A stretch of 64,000 bases of DNA. It comes from Acidithiobacillus sp. Its GTDB lineage: Bacteria > Pseudomonadota > Gammaproteobacteria > Acidithiobacillales > Acidithiobacillaceae. The stretch covers positions 86,790 through 150,789 of the forward strand of contig NZ_JAGDWX010000010.1 in NCBI RefSeq assembly GCF_023256195.1, read 5' to 3'. Positions 25,723-35,024 of the stretch are shown in pieces (position 1 is the first letter of the stretch; each line of letters opens with the position of its first letter). The translations under genes and the position numbers were made by a program. The notes under the pieces were generated by a model. The model had not been told where the DNA came from. It saw only the letters and a list, made by a program, of their open reading frames with translations, and did no database searches.

Positions 25723-26706
25723 TCAGCGGGGCGGCGCCTGCAAGAACCAGCGCACGGCATCGCGCAGTGCCTCTTCCGCCGGCCGATGGCGATAGCCCAA
25801 CTCGGCCTCTGCCTTGGCGGAACTGAAATACATGCGATGGGCGGCCATGCGCAGCTCGTCCACCGTCACTATCGGCGTACCCCGACCGCGGGCGCGTACC
25901 CAGCCTTGCGCCGCCCAGGCGATGGGGTATAGAGCCTTACGGGGTAGGCGCAGACGCGGCGAAGGGCGACCCGTGAGCCCGGCGATGCGGGTGAGGATCG
26001 ACGCCAGGGAGAGGTTATCGCCACCCAGGATGTAGCGCTCTCCCGGCCGACCGTGTTGGAAGGCTTGCCAGTGCCCCTCCGCCACATCGTCCACGTGGAC
26101 GATGTTGAGCCCGGTATCGACATAGGCGGGCACGCGTCCCAGGGCCGCATCGCGCACCATGCGCCCCGTGGGCGTGGGTTTGACATCGCCGGGACCGACA
26201 GGGGTCGAGGGATTGACGATGACGATGGATGCCTGATGCTGCCGTTGGATGCGTCGCACCGCCTCCTCGGCCAGGAATTTGGAGCGCTTGTAACTGCCGA
26301 TCATGTCGTCGACGCTGGCCCAGGCCTCCTCATCGCTGGGACGGCCGTCGGGGTAAAAACCGAGGACGGCGACACTGCTGGTGTAGACGATGCGCTCGAC
26401 GCCGGCAGCCAGGGCCGCTTCCAGAAGTGCTATGGTACCGTCGACGTTGGCCCGCATCATGGCCGCCGGATCCGGTACCCAGAGCCGGTAATCGGCGGCG
26501 ACGTGAAAGAGCGCCTGACAGCCTTGCACCGCTGCCTCGAGGCTCGCGGGATCGGCCAGATCGCCGTAGCAGAGCTCCACATCGTCGGCCTCAAGAGCGG
26601 CGGAGGGTGTCCGCAGGAGCAGGCGGATGTCCAGATTTTCCGCGCGCAGGCGGCGCAGGACGGCACTGCCGACGAAGCCGGAGGCTCCCGTCAACAGGAC
26701 CTTCAT
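25723..26706 (-). CDS. hpnA: HpnA, NAD-dependent sugar epimerase-like protein
   Basis: 327 aa from MKVLLTGASG; this ATG at 26706 overlaps the hpnG stop (ATGA) and was preferred over the ATG three codons upstream. Extended SDR fold: TGASGFVGSAV nucleotide-binding motif, YTSSVAVLG (Ser) and YKRSKFLAEEA as the YxxxK catalytic pair. Cluster-associated HpnA is annotated as a dihydroflavonol-reductase-like protein; its exact step in hopanoid synthesis is unclear. Confidence 0.9.
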   Translation of the reverse strand: MKVLLTGASGFVGSAVLRRLRAENLDIRLLLRTPSAALEADDVELCYGDLADPASLEAAVQGCQALFHVAADYRLWVPDPAAMMRANVDGTIALLEAALAAGVERIVYTSSVAVLGFYPDGRPSDEEAWASVDDMIGSYKRSKFLAEEAVRRIQRQHQASIVIVNPSTPVGPGDVKPTPTGRMVRDAALGRVPAYVDTGLNIVHVDDVAEGHWQAFQHGRPGERYILGGDNLSLASILTRIAGLTGRPSPRLRLPRKALYPIAWAAQGWVRARGRGTPIVTVDELRMAAHRMYFSSAKAEAELGYRHRPAEEALRDAVRWFLQAPPR

Positions 26707-27410
26707 AGGCTCCATTCCTGCCGCAGTGCCTCCCCCGCCAGGCGCAGACTGGTACTGGCGGTATCCAGATCTCGGCCCAGCAGCATCAGTACCGGCAGAT
26801 CCTGCGGGCGTCGCGAGAGCAGGCCGAGAAAGACGCGGGGTTGCAGGCGACCAAAGGCATCCACACCGCCCAGGGCGGCCCTAGGCAGGCGGCGCTGCAA
26901 TGGGTCGATGATGGCGCGCACCGCGAGCCAGGGCACCTGCGCGCCGGCCGCCGCCGCCGCCACGGCACCGCTTTCCATGTCCAGGGCTGCGGCACCGAAA
27001 CGTCGGCCCAGCGCCTCCTTGGCCTGGGGGTCGACGCAGGCCTCCGCCACCGTGAGCAGCGGCCGGCTACAGACCGTCCAACGCCGCCGCGCCGGCAGCT
27101 TTGCCATGAGCCTGCCGCGCAGGGACTCGTCCGTCGGCCAACGCTGCTCCTGCCACAGCACTTCCTGGGGCAGACAGAGCGTGCCGGGGCGAAGCTCCGG
27201 CTGCAGGGCAGCGGCCGTGCCGAAGGACACCAGGGCCTGCGCGCCATCTTCCAGCAACTGCTGCGCCGCCAGACTTGCCCGCTCGGGCCCCATACCCGAC
27301 AACCGCACCAGGAGATGGTCACCGAGGCACTGGGTTTGTCCCGGGCGCGGCCTTCTCAGGCCCAGACTGCGAGCCTCCGCGAGCAGCGCCGTGACAATGC
27401 CTAGACGCAA
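26703..27410 (-). CDS. hpnG: HpnG, adenosylhopane nucleosidase
   Basis: 235 aa, purine phosphorylase/MTA-nucleosidase-like. Motifs: GMGPERASLAAQ near the N-terminus, VSFGTAAALQPELRPG, and DMESGAVAAAA for nucleobase and ribose binding. HpnG releases adenine from adenosylhopane, giving ribosylhopane. The start lies within the end of the squalene-hopene cyclase gene (10-nt overlap). Confidence 0.92.
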   Translation of the reverse strand: MRLGIVTALLAEARSLGLRRPRPGQTQCLGDHLLVRLSGMGPERASLAAQQLLEDGAQALVSFGTAAALQPELRPGTLCLPQEVLWQEQRWPTDESLRGRLMAKLPARRRWTVCSRPLLTVAEACVDPQAKEALGRRFGAAALDMESGAVAAAAAGAQVPWLAVRAIIDPLQRRLPRAALGGVDAFGRLQPRVFLGLLSRRPQDLPVLMLLGRDLDTASTSLRLAGEALRQEWSL

Positions 27411-29347
27411 TGCCGCTCCGTCAGATTGCGGTAGCGCGCCAAGGCCCAGAGCGGGAAGTAGATCTTGTAGCCGTGATAGGTGAGATAGAACACCCGAGGG
27501 AAGCCCGGTGCATTGAAATACGGATCCCGCCAGTCACCAGGCTGCTCCTGGTGACGCTGGAGCCAGTCGATTCCGCGGCGCAGGGACTCGCTGTCGCGAT
27601 CGCCCGCAGCCATCAGACCCAGGCAGGCCCAGGCGGTCTGTGCCGCATTGCTCTCTTGACCCAGGCCCGCCAGACCGGGATCGGCGTAGCTGTCGTTGCT
27701 CTCACCCCAGCCACCATCGTCCTGCTGCACCGAGCGCAACCAGTGCGCCGCCCGCGACATGGCATCGCGGACCTCGGCGCTGGGATTGCGAACCTCGGCC
27801 AGGCCCATGAGCACCGACCAGGTGCCATAGATGTAGTTGGTCCCCCAGCGACCGAACCAGGCTCCCGAGGCCTCCTGCTCCCGCAGGAGATACTGGATGA
27901 GACGCGCGCGCACCGGCGCGTCCACCTCGCGGTCGAGGATGGCCAGGAAAGCCAGCACCCTTCCGGAGACATCGGCCGTGGGCGGATCCAGCAAGGCCTT
28001 GTGATCGGCAAAGGGGATCTCGTTGAGGTAATAGTAGGTATTGTCGACGTCGTAGGCGCCGAAGCCACCATTGCGGGACTGCATGCCCGCGAGCCAGTTC
28101 GCTGCCCGCTCGATGGCGGGACGATCCTCCGGGCGACGGGCGCGGGCCAGTGCCCAGGCCACAGCGGCGGTATCGTCCAGATCGGGATAGTAAGGGTTGG
28201 CATATTGGAAGGCCCAGCCTCCTCCAGCCAGCTCCGGCCGCCGCTCACGCCAGTCGCCCGGCGCGTCCGTGATCTGCCGATCCAGCAACCACTGCATACT
28301 GCGCTTGGCCGGTTCAGCTACATCGCCCTCCGCTTCCAGGAGTGCGTGCAGAGCCAGGCAAGTATCCCAAACCGGCGACACGCAGGGCTGGCAGTAGGCT
28401 TCGCCGGCACGTTCCACCACCAACTTCTTCAGGGCCGCGCGGGTCTGCTGGCGGTAGGGGTGTTCGGCTTCGTAGCCCAGCAACGCCAGGGCCTCGTGGG
28501 CGTTGACCATGGCCGGGAAAATGCCGTTGAGCCCGTCCTCGCCGTTGAGGCGTTCGATGAACCAGGCCTCGGCCCGGGCGATGGCTCGACGCCGCAGCGC
28601 CCCAGGGATCCAGGGCTCCATGGTCCGGCCCAGCCGGTCGAACCAGAGGAAGATCCGCGACACCCAGCCCTGCAGAGCGTGGGCGAAATAATCGTCGATA
28701 TCCTCCGGTGGCCGCGTGAAGAGTTCGCGGATCTGCACGCCCGTCGGATTCTTGGCCTGCGGCTTCAGGCTGCAGAGGATGAACAGGGGCACCATCACGG
28801 TCCGCGACCAGGACGCCACCTTGTAGATGTGCATGGGAAACCAGCGCGGAAAGAGCAGGATCTCCACGGGGATGAAGGGCACGGCGCGCCAGGGTACCTG
28901 ACCAAAGAGCGCCAGGGTGATGCGCGTAAAGACGTTGGCGCGCTCGGCGCCGCCATGGGCCAGAATGGCGCTGCGCGCACGGCGCATGTGCGCCGCTTCG
29001 GGATCGTCGCCGGCGAGCTTCAGGGCAAAATAGGCCTTGACCGAGGCGCTCATGTCGAAATGACCGCCGTGATAAAGGGACCAGCCGCCGTGATTCTCCT
29101 GCTTGCGCCGCAGGTACACGGCCATCTTGGCCTCGAGATCGGCATCCCGCTCGTCCATGTAGTGCATCATCAGGATGTATTCTGCGGGGATGGTGCAGTC
29201 CGCCTCGAACTCGAAACACCAATGGCCATCGACGGCCTGGTGCCGGAGCAGAGCGGCCTCAGCCGCCGCAATGGCCCGCTGCAGGGGCTCGTGGCACCCC
29301 TCCGCAGGGCGATGGGCACGCGAAAGACTGTGCACGGTGGGATTCAT
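27401..29347 (-). CDS. shc: Squalene-hopene cyclase
   Basis: 648 aa, normal length. Cyclises squalene to diploptene and diplopterol at the inner membrane. The catalytic DxDD acid is DLDD at residues 389-392 within PYYPDLDDTA. Several QW repeats can be seen (QENHGGWS, QSRNGGFGAYD, QDDGGWGES, QTAWACLGLM). Also called hpnF. The start overlaps the squalene synthase stop by 4 nt. Confidence 0.97.
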   Translation of the reverse strand: MNPTVHSLSRAHRPAEGCHEPLQRAIAAAEAALLRHQAVDGHWCFEFEADCTIPAEYILMMHYMDERDADLEAKMAVYLRRKQENHGGWSLYHGGHFDMSASVKAYFALKLAGDDPEAAHMRRARSAILAHGGAERANVFTRITLALFGQVPWRAVPFIPVEILLFPRWFPMHIYKVASWSRTVMVPLFILCSLKPQAKNPTGVQIRELFTRPPEDIDDYFAHALQGWVSRIFLWFDRLGRTMEPWIPGALRRRAIARAEAWFIERLNGEDGLNGIFPAMVNAHEALALLGYEAEHPYRQQTRAALKKLVVERAGEAYCQPCVSPVWDTCLALHALLEAEGDVAEPAKRSMQWLLDRQITDAPGDWRERRPELAGGGWAFQYANPYYPDLDDTAAVAWALARARRPEDRPAIERAANWLAGMQSRNGGFGAYDVDNTYYYLNEIPFADHKALLDPPTADVSGRVLAFLAILDREVDAPVRARLIQYLLREQEASGAWFGRWGTNYIYGTWSVLMGLAEVRNPSAEVRDAMSRAAHWLRSVQQDDGGWGESNDSYADPGLAGLGQESNAAQTAWACLGLMAAGDRDSESLRRGIDWLQRHQEQPGDWRDPYFNAPGFPRVFYLTYHGYKIYFPLWALARYRNLTERHCV

Positions 29348-30387
29348 GCCGATACCCCGAGGGGCACTTGCGGCAGGGGCCGAATACCTACACGGAACGC
29401 CAGGCGCAGGAGATCATCGGAACGGTGCAGCAACTGCGACATCCACACCACCCGGCGCACGCTGTCGCGGCTGATCTTGACCTGATCGGCGCGCTGGAAG
29501 GCCGGCTGGGCGGCGATGCGGCGCAAGGTCAGCACGGCCATGGCGATGGCCCAGAGACAGAAATCCCGCATGCCGGTCTGCTCCTTGGGGATCATCAGGG
29601 TATAGCGCAGGGCCTGGTCCAGATGCCCGCCGGCAATGGCGACGAGCTCGAGCAATGCATTCTGGAAGGCGGGATTGTCCTGACCCGGCTCCAGCGCTTC
29701 CACATCGACGCCGTGGCGCTGCAGCAGATCCCGGGGCAGCCAGTTCACGCCGCGTTCCCAGTCGGTCCAGAAATCCTTGAGGATATTGGTCATCTGCAGG
29801 CCCTGACCGAAGCGCACGGCGAGGCGCTGCATTTCGGCCTCGTGAGGGGCCAGGCGCTGCTCATGGTGGACGAAGAGACTGGTGAGCATCTCGCCAACCA
29901 CGCCGGCGACGACATAGCAGTAGGCATCCAGAGCGGCGAGGTCTGCAAGGCCCGCGCGCGAGGCCTGCTCCTGAAATTTGGCCATGCCCGAGCCCATGAT
30001 GGCCACGCAGCGGGCCAGGGCTTCCTGCTGAACCCTATCGAAGCTGCGGGTCAGGCGGATGACCAGCGGGGTGCTGCGGATGAGCTCCTGCTCGCCCGCC
30101 GGCATCTGTCGCGACATGACGGCGGCGAAATCCGCCGCAAAGGCCTCTGGCGCTGCCTCACCCTGCACTACCGCCACAAAGGCTTCCTGCCAGCGCGCCT
30201 TTTCGGTCCACGACAACTCCGGATCGTCCTCGATGGTATCGGCGATACGGCACAGGAGGTAGCCGTTGCCCACGGCCTCCCGCAAACCTGCGGGAAGGCG
30301 GGGAATGGTCAGGGCAAAGGTGCGCGAGACGGCCTGAAGACTGTGTTCCTGAAAAGCCAGCGCCGGGGCGAGATCCGCGTTCAGCAT
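29344..30387 (-). CDS. Squalene synthase, eukaryote-type (farnesyl-diphosphate farnesyltransferase)
   Basis: About 347 aa from MLNADLAPA; the frame is open to a GTG at 30453 and neither start has a good ribosome-binding site, so the start is uncertain. Trans-isoprenyl head-to-head synthase: SRTFALTIPRLP, CRIADTIEDDP (first Asp-rich motif), YCYVVAGVVGEMLTSLF, and GQGLQMTNILKDFWTDW (second Asp-rich motif). This pattern is closer to the one-enzyme squalene synthase of eukaryotes and some bacteria than to the HpnC/HpnD pair. No hpnC, hpnD or hpnE is in the window. First gene of the hopanoid operon. Confidence 0.88.
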   Translation of the reverse strand: MLNADLAPALAFQEHSLQAVSRTFALTIPRLPAGLREAVGNGYLLCRIADTIEDDPELSWTEKARWQEAFVAVVQGEAAPEAFAADFAAVMSRQMPAGEQELIRSTPLVIRLTRSFDRVQQEALARCVAIMGSGMAKFQEQASRAGLADLAALDAYCYVVAGVVGEMLTSLFVHHEQRLAPHEAEMQRLAVRFGQGLQMTNILKDFWTDWERGVNWLPRDLLQRHGVDVEALEPGQDNPAFQNALLELVAIAGGHLDQALRYTLMIPKEQTGMRDFCLWAIAMAVLTLRRIAAQPAFQRADQVKISRDSVRRVVWMSQLLHRSDDLLRLAFRVGIRPLPQVPLGVSA

Positions 30388-30617
30388 GGACGTAGCAATG
30401 GTGGCAAGACGGCTCCTCGTATTGTGGTGATGCCGGATTCGCGTGAAAACCACACTTTAAGTGCGAAAATGTAACCATGTGCCCGCTCCGATGCAAGTCT
30501 TTGCACGATTTTTTGCAAGCACTTGGGGCGTCGATTCGGCTACTTTCCAAACCGCGGCGAGGCTGGCAGTGGGGTCCAAAATCCATTAATGTGAACCTAT
30601 GTTTTGGCAAGATTCCC
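30388..30617. promoter_or_regulatory. Divergent intergenic region between the hopanoid and ABC operons
   Basis: Both long operons start from this 230-bp gap. It contains an imperfect inverted repeat at 30495-30524 (AAGTCTTTGCA ... TGCAAGCACTT) whose loop is T-rich. This could be a shared operator or a leader hairpin. No confident -35/-10 pair was assigned on either strand. Confidence 0.4.
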
Positions 30618-31301
30618 GTGGCTGACGTGGCGGAGCTCCTGACCCTCGAAGGCGTCAGCAAGCGCGTCCCGGACGCTGTGGATCGGTGGCTCTTCGAGGA
30701 GGTCGCGCTGCGGCTGGACCGCGGCGAATTCGTGGCCATCCTGGGGGAAAGCGGGGTCGGCAAGAGCACCCTCATGCACATCGTCGCCGGCCTGGATCGC
30801 AAGGACGGCGGACGCCTGTGCTTCGCCGGTCAGGATCTGGACGATCTCGACGACGACGCCCGGACCCTGTTGCGGCGACGGCAGATGGGCTTCATCTTTC
30901 AGGCCTTTCACCTCATTCCGCAGCTGACGGTGGCCGAGAACATCGCCCTGCCCTGGCGCCTGAATGCCCTGCCGCGCAAGGGTCTGCCGGAGCGCGTGCG
31001 CAAACTGGCCCGTTTCCTGGGGATTGAGCACCGTCTGGAGGCCTGGCCCCGAGAGCTGTCCGGGGGCGAGATGCAGCGCGTGGCGGTGGCCCGCGCCACC
31101 CTCCACGACCCGGCTCTGATCCTGGCCGACGAACCCACGGGCAGCCTCGATCCCGATTCCGCGGCACAGGTTCTGGACCTCCTGCGCGATGCAGGCCTAC
31201 GGGCCGGCTCGGCCATTCTCATGGTGACCCACTCCGAGGTGGCAGCGGCCTGCGCTCATCGTCGTTTCCTTCTGGAAAGGCGGGGCCTGCGGCAGCTATG
31301 A
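30618..31301 (+). CDS. ABC transporter ATPase, LolD/MacB type
   Basis: About 227 aa from a GTG at 30618 (VADVAELLTLEGV); the frame is open upstream to 30477 and a GTG three codons later is also possible. Motifs: Walker A GESGVGKSTLM, Q-loop IFQAFHLIPQLT, signature LSGGEMQRVAVARA, and Walker B LILADEPTGSLDP. The ATG of the permease overlaps its stop (ATGA). With the next two genes it makes a unit resembling att-type ABC-AttH clusters, in which a MacB-like transporter accompanies a lipocalin-like enzyme. Confidence 0.92.
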   Translation: MADVAELLTLEGVSKRVPDAVDRWLFEEVALRLDRGEFVAILGESGVGKSTLMHIVAGLDRKDGGRLCFAGQDLDDLDDDARTLLRRRQMGFIFQAFHLIPQLTVAENIALPWRLNALPRKGLPERVRKLARFLGIEHRLEAWPRELSGGEMQRVAVARATLHDPALILADEPTGSLDPDSAAQVLDLLRDAGLRAGSAILMVTHSEVAAACAHRRFLLERRGLRQL

Positions 31302-33799
31302 GTCTCCACATTCCCTGGCGGGCTGCGGTGTGGCGGCCACTGCGCCAGCGCCCGGGAGCAGCCGCACTGGCCGTTCTTGGAGTGGCCCTGGGTGTGGCGC
31401 TGGGACTCGCCGTCGCCCTCATCAATCTGCAGGCGGTACAGGACTTCGCCGGGGGCCTGCGGCGTCTGGCCGGGCAGGCGGATCTGGTCCTGCAGGCGCC
31501 GGGCAAAGGGTTTCCGCAAGACTGGTATCGCCGCCTGGCGACGGCCCCTGGGGTCCGCGCGGCAGCACCGCAGCTGCGGGTCTATGGCGAGATTCGCGCG
31601 GGCGGAGCCTGGCAGAGTTTCCCCGTCTGGGGCATCGACCCCTTTGCGACCGCCCGTCTCGGACAACCCCTGCTACCCACACAGCTTGCCCGTCCCGAGT
31701 TGCTCTTCGACCCGCACAGCATCGTCCTCAGTCCGGCCGCGGCGGAGCAGTTTCACCTGCGGGTCGGAGAATCCATGACCCTGCGGGTGGCAGGCGTGAC
31801 CCGAAACTTTCGGATCATCGGCCTGCTTCCCATCAATCCGCCCGAGGGGGCGCTGGGAGTGGTCGACATCGCCTCAGCGCAGTGGCTCTGGGGGCGCATC
31901 GGCTGGCTCAATCGAGTCGACCTGCGTCTCGCCGCGGGTGTCGATCCCGCCAGCTTCCAGCGCCATTGGCAAGACCAGTTGCCCCCCGGGGCGAGCCTGG
32001 AGACACCGCGGCAGCAGGGAGCGGTAGCCGCCCGGGCATCCCGAGCCTACCGGGCCAACCTTCTGGTGCTGTCCCTGGTGGCCCTCTTCACCGGCGCCTT
32101 CCTGATCTACGCCACCCTGGCCCTGGGAGTGGTTCGACAGCGCCGAAGTCTGGCCGTTCTGCGCGTCCTGGGTCTGAGGCGACGTGAGATCCTGGCGAGC
32201 GTGCTGGCACAGGGACTCGCCCTGGGACTGCCGGGCATCGCCTTGGGTATCCCGCTGGGCAATCTGGCCGCTGCTCTCGCCTTGGCGCGCCTGGGCGGCG
32301 ATCTGGGCGCGGGCTATTTCCGTGCCAGCCATCAGGTGCTTCACGGACACCTGGGCTTGTGGCTCGCTTTCTCTGGCGCCGGCCTTTCAGCGGCGCTTGC
32401 GGGCGCCGGTCTGCCGGCGTGGCAGGCCAGCCGAAGCACCGTGGTGAGGGCGCTGGGTCAGGGTAGTGAGGAGGACGAAGCCGGACAGAAGCTCGGACCC
32501 GGATTGATCCTGCTGATCCTGGCTGCCCTCAGTGCCGCCATCCCGCCCGTGGGTGGGATTCCTTACGGCGCCTATCTGGCCATCGCCATTCTGCTTTTTG
32601 CCACCCTCTTCCTCATCGGGCCATTGGCGCGGCTGCTGGGCGTGGTCCTGCCGGTGCCCGAGGCTCCCCTCGCGCGTCTGGCCTTTCTTCAGATGCGGGG
32701 GACACCGGGGCGGGTAGCCCACAGTCTGTCGGCCATCGTCGTAGCTTTCAGTCTGGTGGTGGCAATGGCCATCATGGTGGGCTCCTTTCGCGACTCCGTT
32801 GCCGACTGGCTACTGGACATTCTGCGGGCGGACCTCTATCTGCAGGCGGGATCGGGGCCGGCGGCGCGCATCTCGGGAGACCGCATCCACGCCATTTGCG
32901 ACGATCCTGTGGTACGGCAATGCTCGCCCATGCGGCGCCTGCAGATCGCGCTGCTACCAGGACGGCCGCCGGTGGAGTTGCTGGCGCGCGGCATGGACCT
33001 GGCCGATCCGAATCGGGAGCTGCAGATCCTGCGCGCCATTCCCCTGCCGAAAAGCGGTCCACCGCCAGCCTGGATCTCGGAGATACTCGCGGGAATCAGC
33101 CATTGGCGGCCCGGCCAGATCGTCCAGATCCCGGTGGACGGCCGTACCCATGCGGTGCGCATCGTCGGTATCTATCGCGACTACGCCTACCAGCAGGGCG
33201 CCGTATCCATCCCCATCGAGGTCTATCGCCGCTGGACCGGTGACGACAGCGCCAACGGTCTTGCCCTGTGGTTGCGTCCCGGCACCTCCGTAGCGGCGGC
33301 ACGGGCGCAGCTCACCCGGCGCTTCCCGGAACTGCGCCAGTGGCAGGTGGAAACGCCGCGCCAGATCCGCGCCGAGAGCCTACGGATATTCGACCGCAGT
33401 TTTGCAGCCACCTACGCCCTGGAGGCGGTGGCCATCGTCATCGGTCTACTGGGTGTCGCCAACGGCTTCGGTGCCCAGATACTGCTGCGCCGGCAGGAGT
33501 TTGCCCTGTTGCGGACCATTGGTCTGCGGCGGCGCGACGTCGTCGGTCTTCTGCTGCGGGAGTCGCTTCTGCTGTCCCTCTTCGGGGTGGCGCTAGGGGG
33601 AGGTCTGGGCTTCGCCATCAGCCTCCTGCTCATCGATCTCGTCAATCCCCAATCCTTCCACTGGCAGATGGGCTTCCACCCGCCTTGGGACAATTTACTT
33701 CTGGTGGCGGCGGCGCTGATCGTCGCGAGTGTGACCACCATGCTCCTGAGCGCGCGCAAGGCCCTGTCCCAGCCCCTGACCATGGTGCGCGATGAATAG
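31298..33799 (+). CDS. FtsX/MacB-type ABC permease
   Basis: 833 aa with eight to ten membrane segments arranged as two FtsX repeats separated by extracytoplasmic domains, the layout of large predicted lipoprotein or antibiotic ABC permeases. The N-terminal helix is at about residues 20-45, the first FtsX block about 250-370, a middle helix about 395-440, and the last FtsX block about 700-830. Overlaps the ATPase by 4 nt and the AttH-like gene by 8 nt. Substrate unknown. Confidence 0.9.
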   Translation: MSLHIPWRAAVWRPLRQRPGAAALAVLGVALGVALGLAVALINLQAVQDFAGGLRRLAGQADLVLQAPGKGFPQDWYRRLATAPGVRAAAPQLRVYGEIRAGGAWQSFPVWGIDPFATARLGQPLLPTQLARPELLFDPHSIVLSPAAAEQFHLRVGESMTLRVAGVTRNFRIIGLLPINPPEGALGVVDIASAQWLWGRIGWLNRVDLRLAAGVDPASFQRHWQDQLPPGASLETPRQQGAVAARASRAYRANLLVLSLVALFTGAFLIYATLALGVVRQRRSLAVLRVLGLRRREILASVLAQGLALGLPGIALGIPLGNLAAALALARLGGDLGAGYFRASHQVLHGHLGLWLAFSGAGLSAALAGAGLPAWQASRSTVVRALGQGSEEDEAGQKLGPGLILLILAALSAAIPPVGGIPYGAYLAIAILLFATLFLIGPLARLLGVVLPVPEAPLARLAFLQMRGTPGRVAHSLSAIVVAFSLVVAMAIMVGSFRDSVADWLLDILRADLYLQAGSGPAARISGDRIHAICDDPVVRQCSPMRRLQIALLPGRPPVELLARGMDLADPNRELQILRAIPLPKSGPPPAWISEILAGISHWRPGQIVQIPVDGRTHAVRIVGIYRDYAYQQGAVSIPIEVYRRWTGDDSANGLALWLRPGTSVAAARAQLTRRFPELRQWQVETPRQIRAESLRIFDRSFAATYALEAVAIVIGLLGVANGFGAQILLRRQEFALLRTIGLRRRDVVGLLLRESLLLSLFGVALGGGLGFAISLLLIDLVNPQSFHWQMGFHPPWDNLLLVAAALIVASVTTMLLSARKALSQPLTMVRDE

Positions 33800-34964
33800 G
33801 CCACTCGGTATCCTCGGCGTCTGTCTGACGCTGCTGACTGGGTTCCTGCTGGTAGCCCCGAGCGTCGCTTCGCCCCTACCGCCCGAGCCACTGCCGCTGG
33901 CGAAAACGCCGCAGGTAGAGGTCAGCCCCACGCAACCCATGCGTTTTCCCAATGCCTACGGCAGTCACCCGGAGTTTCCGCTGGAGTGGTGGTACGTCAC
34001 CGGACACCTGCGGGACGATTCCGGTCAGACCTACGGCTTTCAGGTGACCTTTTTCCGGGTGCGTCCTACCAAGGTCTGGGACAACCCCAGTGCCTTCAAT
34101 CCGCGTCAGCTGATTTTCGCCCAGGCAGCCATCGCCGATCCGCGCATTGGGCATCTGCTGACTGCCCAGAGCAGTGCGACCACGGCCCTGGGTCTCGCCG
34201 GCGCGGCCCGGGATCGCACCCAGGTCTGGATCGACTCCTGGCGCCTGCAGCAGGACGGTGATGGGTACCGGACGCAGGTGGACAGCCGCCATTTCCGCCT
34301 GAATCTGCAGCTGCAGACCACTGGGAAACCTTTGCTGGAGGGGCCCGATGGGATCAGCCAGAAGGGTCCCGATCCCCAGAATGCCAGTTACTATTACAGC
34401 CTGCCGCAACTGCGCGTACACGGTCAGCTGCGCCTGCAAGGCCAGGAGCATCGGGTAGAGGGACGCGCCTGGCTGGACCACGAGTGGTCCGACGCCTATC
34501 TGCCCAAAGGCGCGGTAGGCTGGGACTGGTTGGGCCTCAATCTCGACGACGGGGGCGCCTTGATGCTGTTCCGCATGCGCGCGGGAAATGGCAAAGCGCT
34601 GTGGCTGGCCGGCACCTGGCGACACGCCGACGGACGCGTGGAATATCTGCCTGCCAGCGCCATCCACATGCAGCCCACGCAGTTCTGGACCTCCGCCAGC
34701 ACCGGCGCGCGCTACCCCATTGCCTGGAAGATCCGCGCCGGTTCCCTGGAATTTGCTCTCCGCCCCCTGATGGCGGACCAGCAATTCCGCGCCCTGGCCA
34801 GCACCGGTACCACCTACTGGGAGGGTGCGGTGACGGCCTGGCAGAAGAACCGGCAGGTGGGCTCGGGATATCTGGAACTGACGGGCTACGCCAAGGCCCT
34901 GCAGCTGCCGGAAGCGCCCGTGACCGGCAAGACCGGCGTGCCGCAACGCAGCCCCTCCCCCTGA
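33792..34964 (+). CDS. AttH/CrtC-like lipocalin-fold exported protein
   Basis: 390 aa with a signal peptide (cleavage after VASP, about residue 28). Family features: FPLEWWYVTGHL, GYRTQVDSRHFRLNL and AWLDHEWSDAYL, as in AttH and hydroxyneurosporene synthase (CrtC), which share a two-domain lipocalin fold. Members in ABC clusters of this kind are thought to act on or carry a hydrophobic exported molecule. Placement directly opposite the hopanoid operon makes an isoprenoid lipid ligand tempting, but that is inference. Confidence 0.85.
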   Translation: MNRPLGILGVCLTLLTGFLLVAPSVASPLPPEPLPLAKTPQVEVSPTQPMRFPNAYGSHPEFPLEWWYVTGHLRDDSGQTYGFQVTFFRVRPTKVWDNPSAFNPRQLIFAQAAIADPRIGHLLTAQSSATTALGLAGAARDRTQVWIDSWRLQQDGDGYRTQVDSRHFRLNLQLQTTGKPLLEGPDGISQKGPDPQNASYYYSLPQLRVHGQLRLQGQEHRVEGRAWLDHEWSDAYLPKGAVGWDWLGLNLDDGGALMLFRMRAGNGKALWLAGTWRHADGRVEYLPASAIHMQPTQFWTSASTGARYPIAWKIRAGSLEFALRPLMADQQFRALASTGTTYWEGAVTAWQKNRQVGSGYLELTGYAKALQLPEAPVTGKTGVPQRSPSP

Positions 34965-35024
34965 GACAGACGGATCGGTCAAGGCACTCTTGGCAGTCAG
35001 GGCAGGACGGCGCTACCATGAGGC

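Noticed and set aside
27410..29485. Very long open frame antisense to squalene-hopene cyclase
   Set aside because: Pure shadow: GC-rich DNA with skewed third positions gives long antisense frames; no start signal and no protein-like motifs.
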